Assembly (NCBI GenBank): GCA_022709995.1
Contig: JAKLHU010000095.1
Location: 1-7,443 of the forward strand
DNA length: 7,443 nt
Direction: 5' to 3'
From: Verrucomicrobiota bacterium
GTDB taxonomy: Bacteria; Verrucomicrobiota; Lentisphaeria; Oligosphaerales; Oligosphaeraceae
Shown: positions 7,072-7,443 of the stretch, one piece after another
Layout: each line of letters starts with the position of its first letter
Numbering within the stretch: the stretch's first letter is position 1
Notes under the pieces: generated by a model
What the model was told of the DNA's origin: nothing
Database searches by the model: none
Seen by the model: the letters and a program-made list of their open reading frames with translations, nothing else
Program-made: the position numbers and the translations under genes

Positions 7072-7142
7072 CTTCAGTCTGCCGCCGTATGGTGTTCGGC
7101 CTTTAGGCTGCCGCCGATCGTAGTTCAGGCTTCAGCCTGCCG
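7072..7142 (-). repeat. 29-nt tandem repeat with small internal hairpins, aguB leader
   Basis: Read on the minus strand there are two full 29-base units (7142-7114 and 7113-7085) and a 13-base partial unit (7084-7072), each starting CGGCAG. In the full units a conserved GAAC follows a small palindrome: GGCT-GA-AGCC in the first and GCCT-AA-AGGC in the second. The inner pair changes from G-C to C-G between units, so pairing is kept. The partial third unit loses the outer stem and runs into the aguB ribosome binding site. Confidence 0.8.
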
Positions 7143-7192
7143 TCGAGGGGTGGGGCCAATGCGCTTCACTTATGCGTAACACCGGCTGGAAT

Positions 7193-7258
7193 CATGGGAC
7201 TTATAGGACGGTGGAATAGGACATATGGGACTTATGGGACGTATAGGCGGCACATAGG
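7193..7258. repeat. Degenerate 9-bp array between sulfatase maturase and aguB
   Basis: Irregular copies of nine bases such as ATGGGACTT, ATAGGACGG, ATGGGACGT and ATAGGCGGC run through this stretch, with one or two phase slips. The motif and orientation match the perfect array at 1-86, but the copies have diverged. It lies upstream of aguB on the coding strand's 5' side. Confidence 0.8.
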
Positions 7259-7285
7259 AGTAACGGAACATGATGCCGATTCAGC

Positions 7286-7443
7286 TCACGCGCGGGGCGG
7301 CGCCATGCCCGCGGCCTGCAAGTCCGCGGCAATCTTCTTCAGACGTCCCAGGGCGTGGCGGTAGAATTTCTTCCAGCCGGCGCACAGCAGGCTGGTGTCC
7401 TGGAAACGGTTTTTGGGGCAGTCGCCGGCGCAGTACGGGTTGA
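7286..7443 (-). CDS. Anaerobic sulfatase-maturating enzyme, C-terminal fragment (radical SAM/SPASM)
   Basis: Only the last 51 codons and the TGA stop (7288-7286) are inside the window; the gene starts beyond the right edge. The fragment contains NPYCAGDCPKNRF, then LLCAGWKKFYRHAL. This pattern (CxxxCPKxRF, then CxGxKxFxxH) is typical of the end of the SPASM auxiliary iron-sulfur domain of anaerobic sulfatase-maturating enzymes. Its three cysteines would be cluster ligands. Full-length relatives (about 370-400 residues) convert an active-site Cys or Ser of sulfatases to formylglycine without oxygen. The last residues (AAGMAPPRA) are variable in the family. No link to polyamine synthesis is apparent. 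Other SPASM maturases are possible, but the PKNRF and CAGWKKF signatures fit best. Confidence 0.8.
   Translation of the reverse strand, partial: NPYCAGDCPKNRFQDTSLLCAGWKKFYRHALGRLKKIAADLQAAGMAPPRA

Noticed and set aside
6092..7123. 343-codon plus-strand frame across aguB
   Set aside because: It is the mirror of aguB, which has the full Glu-Lys-Cys triad on the minus strand.

Overview
The window holds a compact polyamine locus from a GC-rich bacterium. Five complete genes appear to encode every step from L-arginine to spermidine by the carboxyspermidine route, which does not use S-adenosylmethionine. Three genes are on the plus strand: biosynthetic arginine decarboxylase (speA, 494-2416), carboxy(nor)spermidine dehydrogenase (2441-3625) and carboxy(nor)spermidine decarboxylase (nspC, 3625-4773). 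Two genes on the minus strand converge on them: N-carbamoylputrescine amidohydrolase (aguB, 6146-7054) and agmatine deiminase (aguA, 5052-6131). A sixth gene, cut off at the right edge on the minus strand (7286-7443), ends like the SPASM domain of an anaerobic sulfatase-maturating radical SAM enzyme.

How they work together (function inferred from family): SpeA turns arginine into agmatine. AguA makes N-carbamoylputrescine and AguB makes putrescine. The dehydrogenase joins putrescine to aspartate semialdehyde as carboxyspermidine, and NspC decarboxylates this to spermidine. No speD or speE (S-adenosylmethionine decarboxylase, spermidine synthase) is present here.

Layout: 1-493 is non-coding and holds a 9-bp tandem array, a degenerate inverted copy of it, and the speA leader. 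494-4773 is a tightly packed three-gene operon. 4774-5051 is a convergent intergenic region with three strong perfect hairpins. 5052-7054 is the aguB-aguA operon. 7055-7285 holds a 29-nt tandem repeat with compensatory stem changes next to the aguB ribosome binding site, and another degenerate 9-bp array. The window ends in the sulfatase-maturase tail.

Organism: high GC, an anaerobic sulfatase maturase, the alternative spermidine pathway, and many intergenic 9-bp repeats of the GGGAC(T/G)TAT kind suggest an anaerobic member of the Lentisphaerae, Kiritimatiellae or Planctomycetes. This is an impression from gene content and repeat style, not a demonstrated placement. The enzymes are recognisable families. 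The less explained parts are the intergenic repeats and hairpins.
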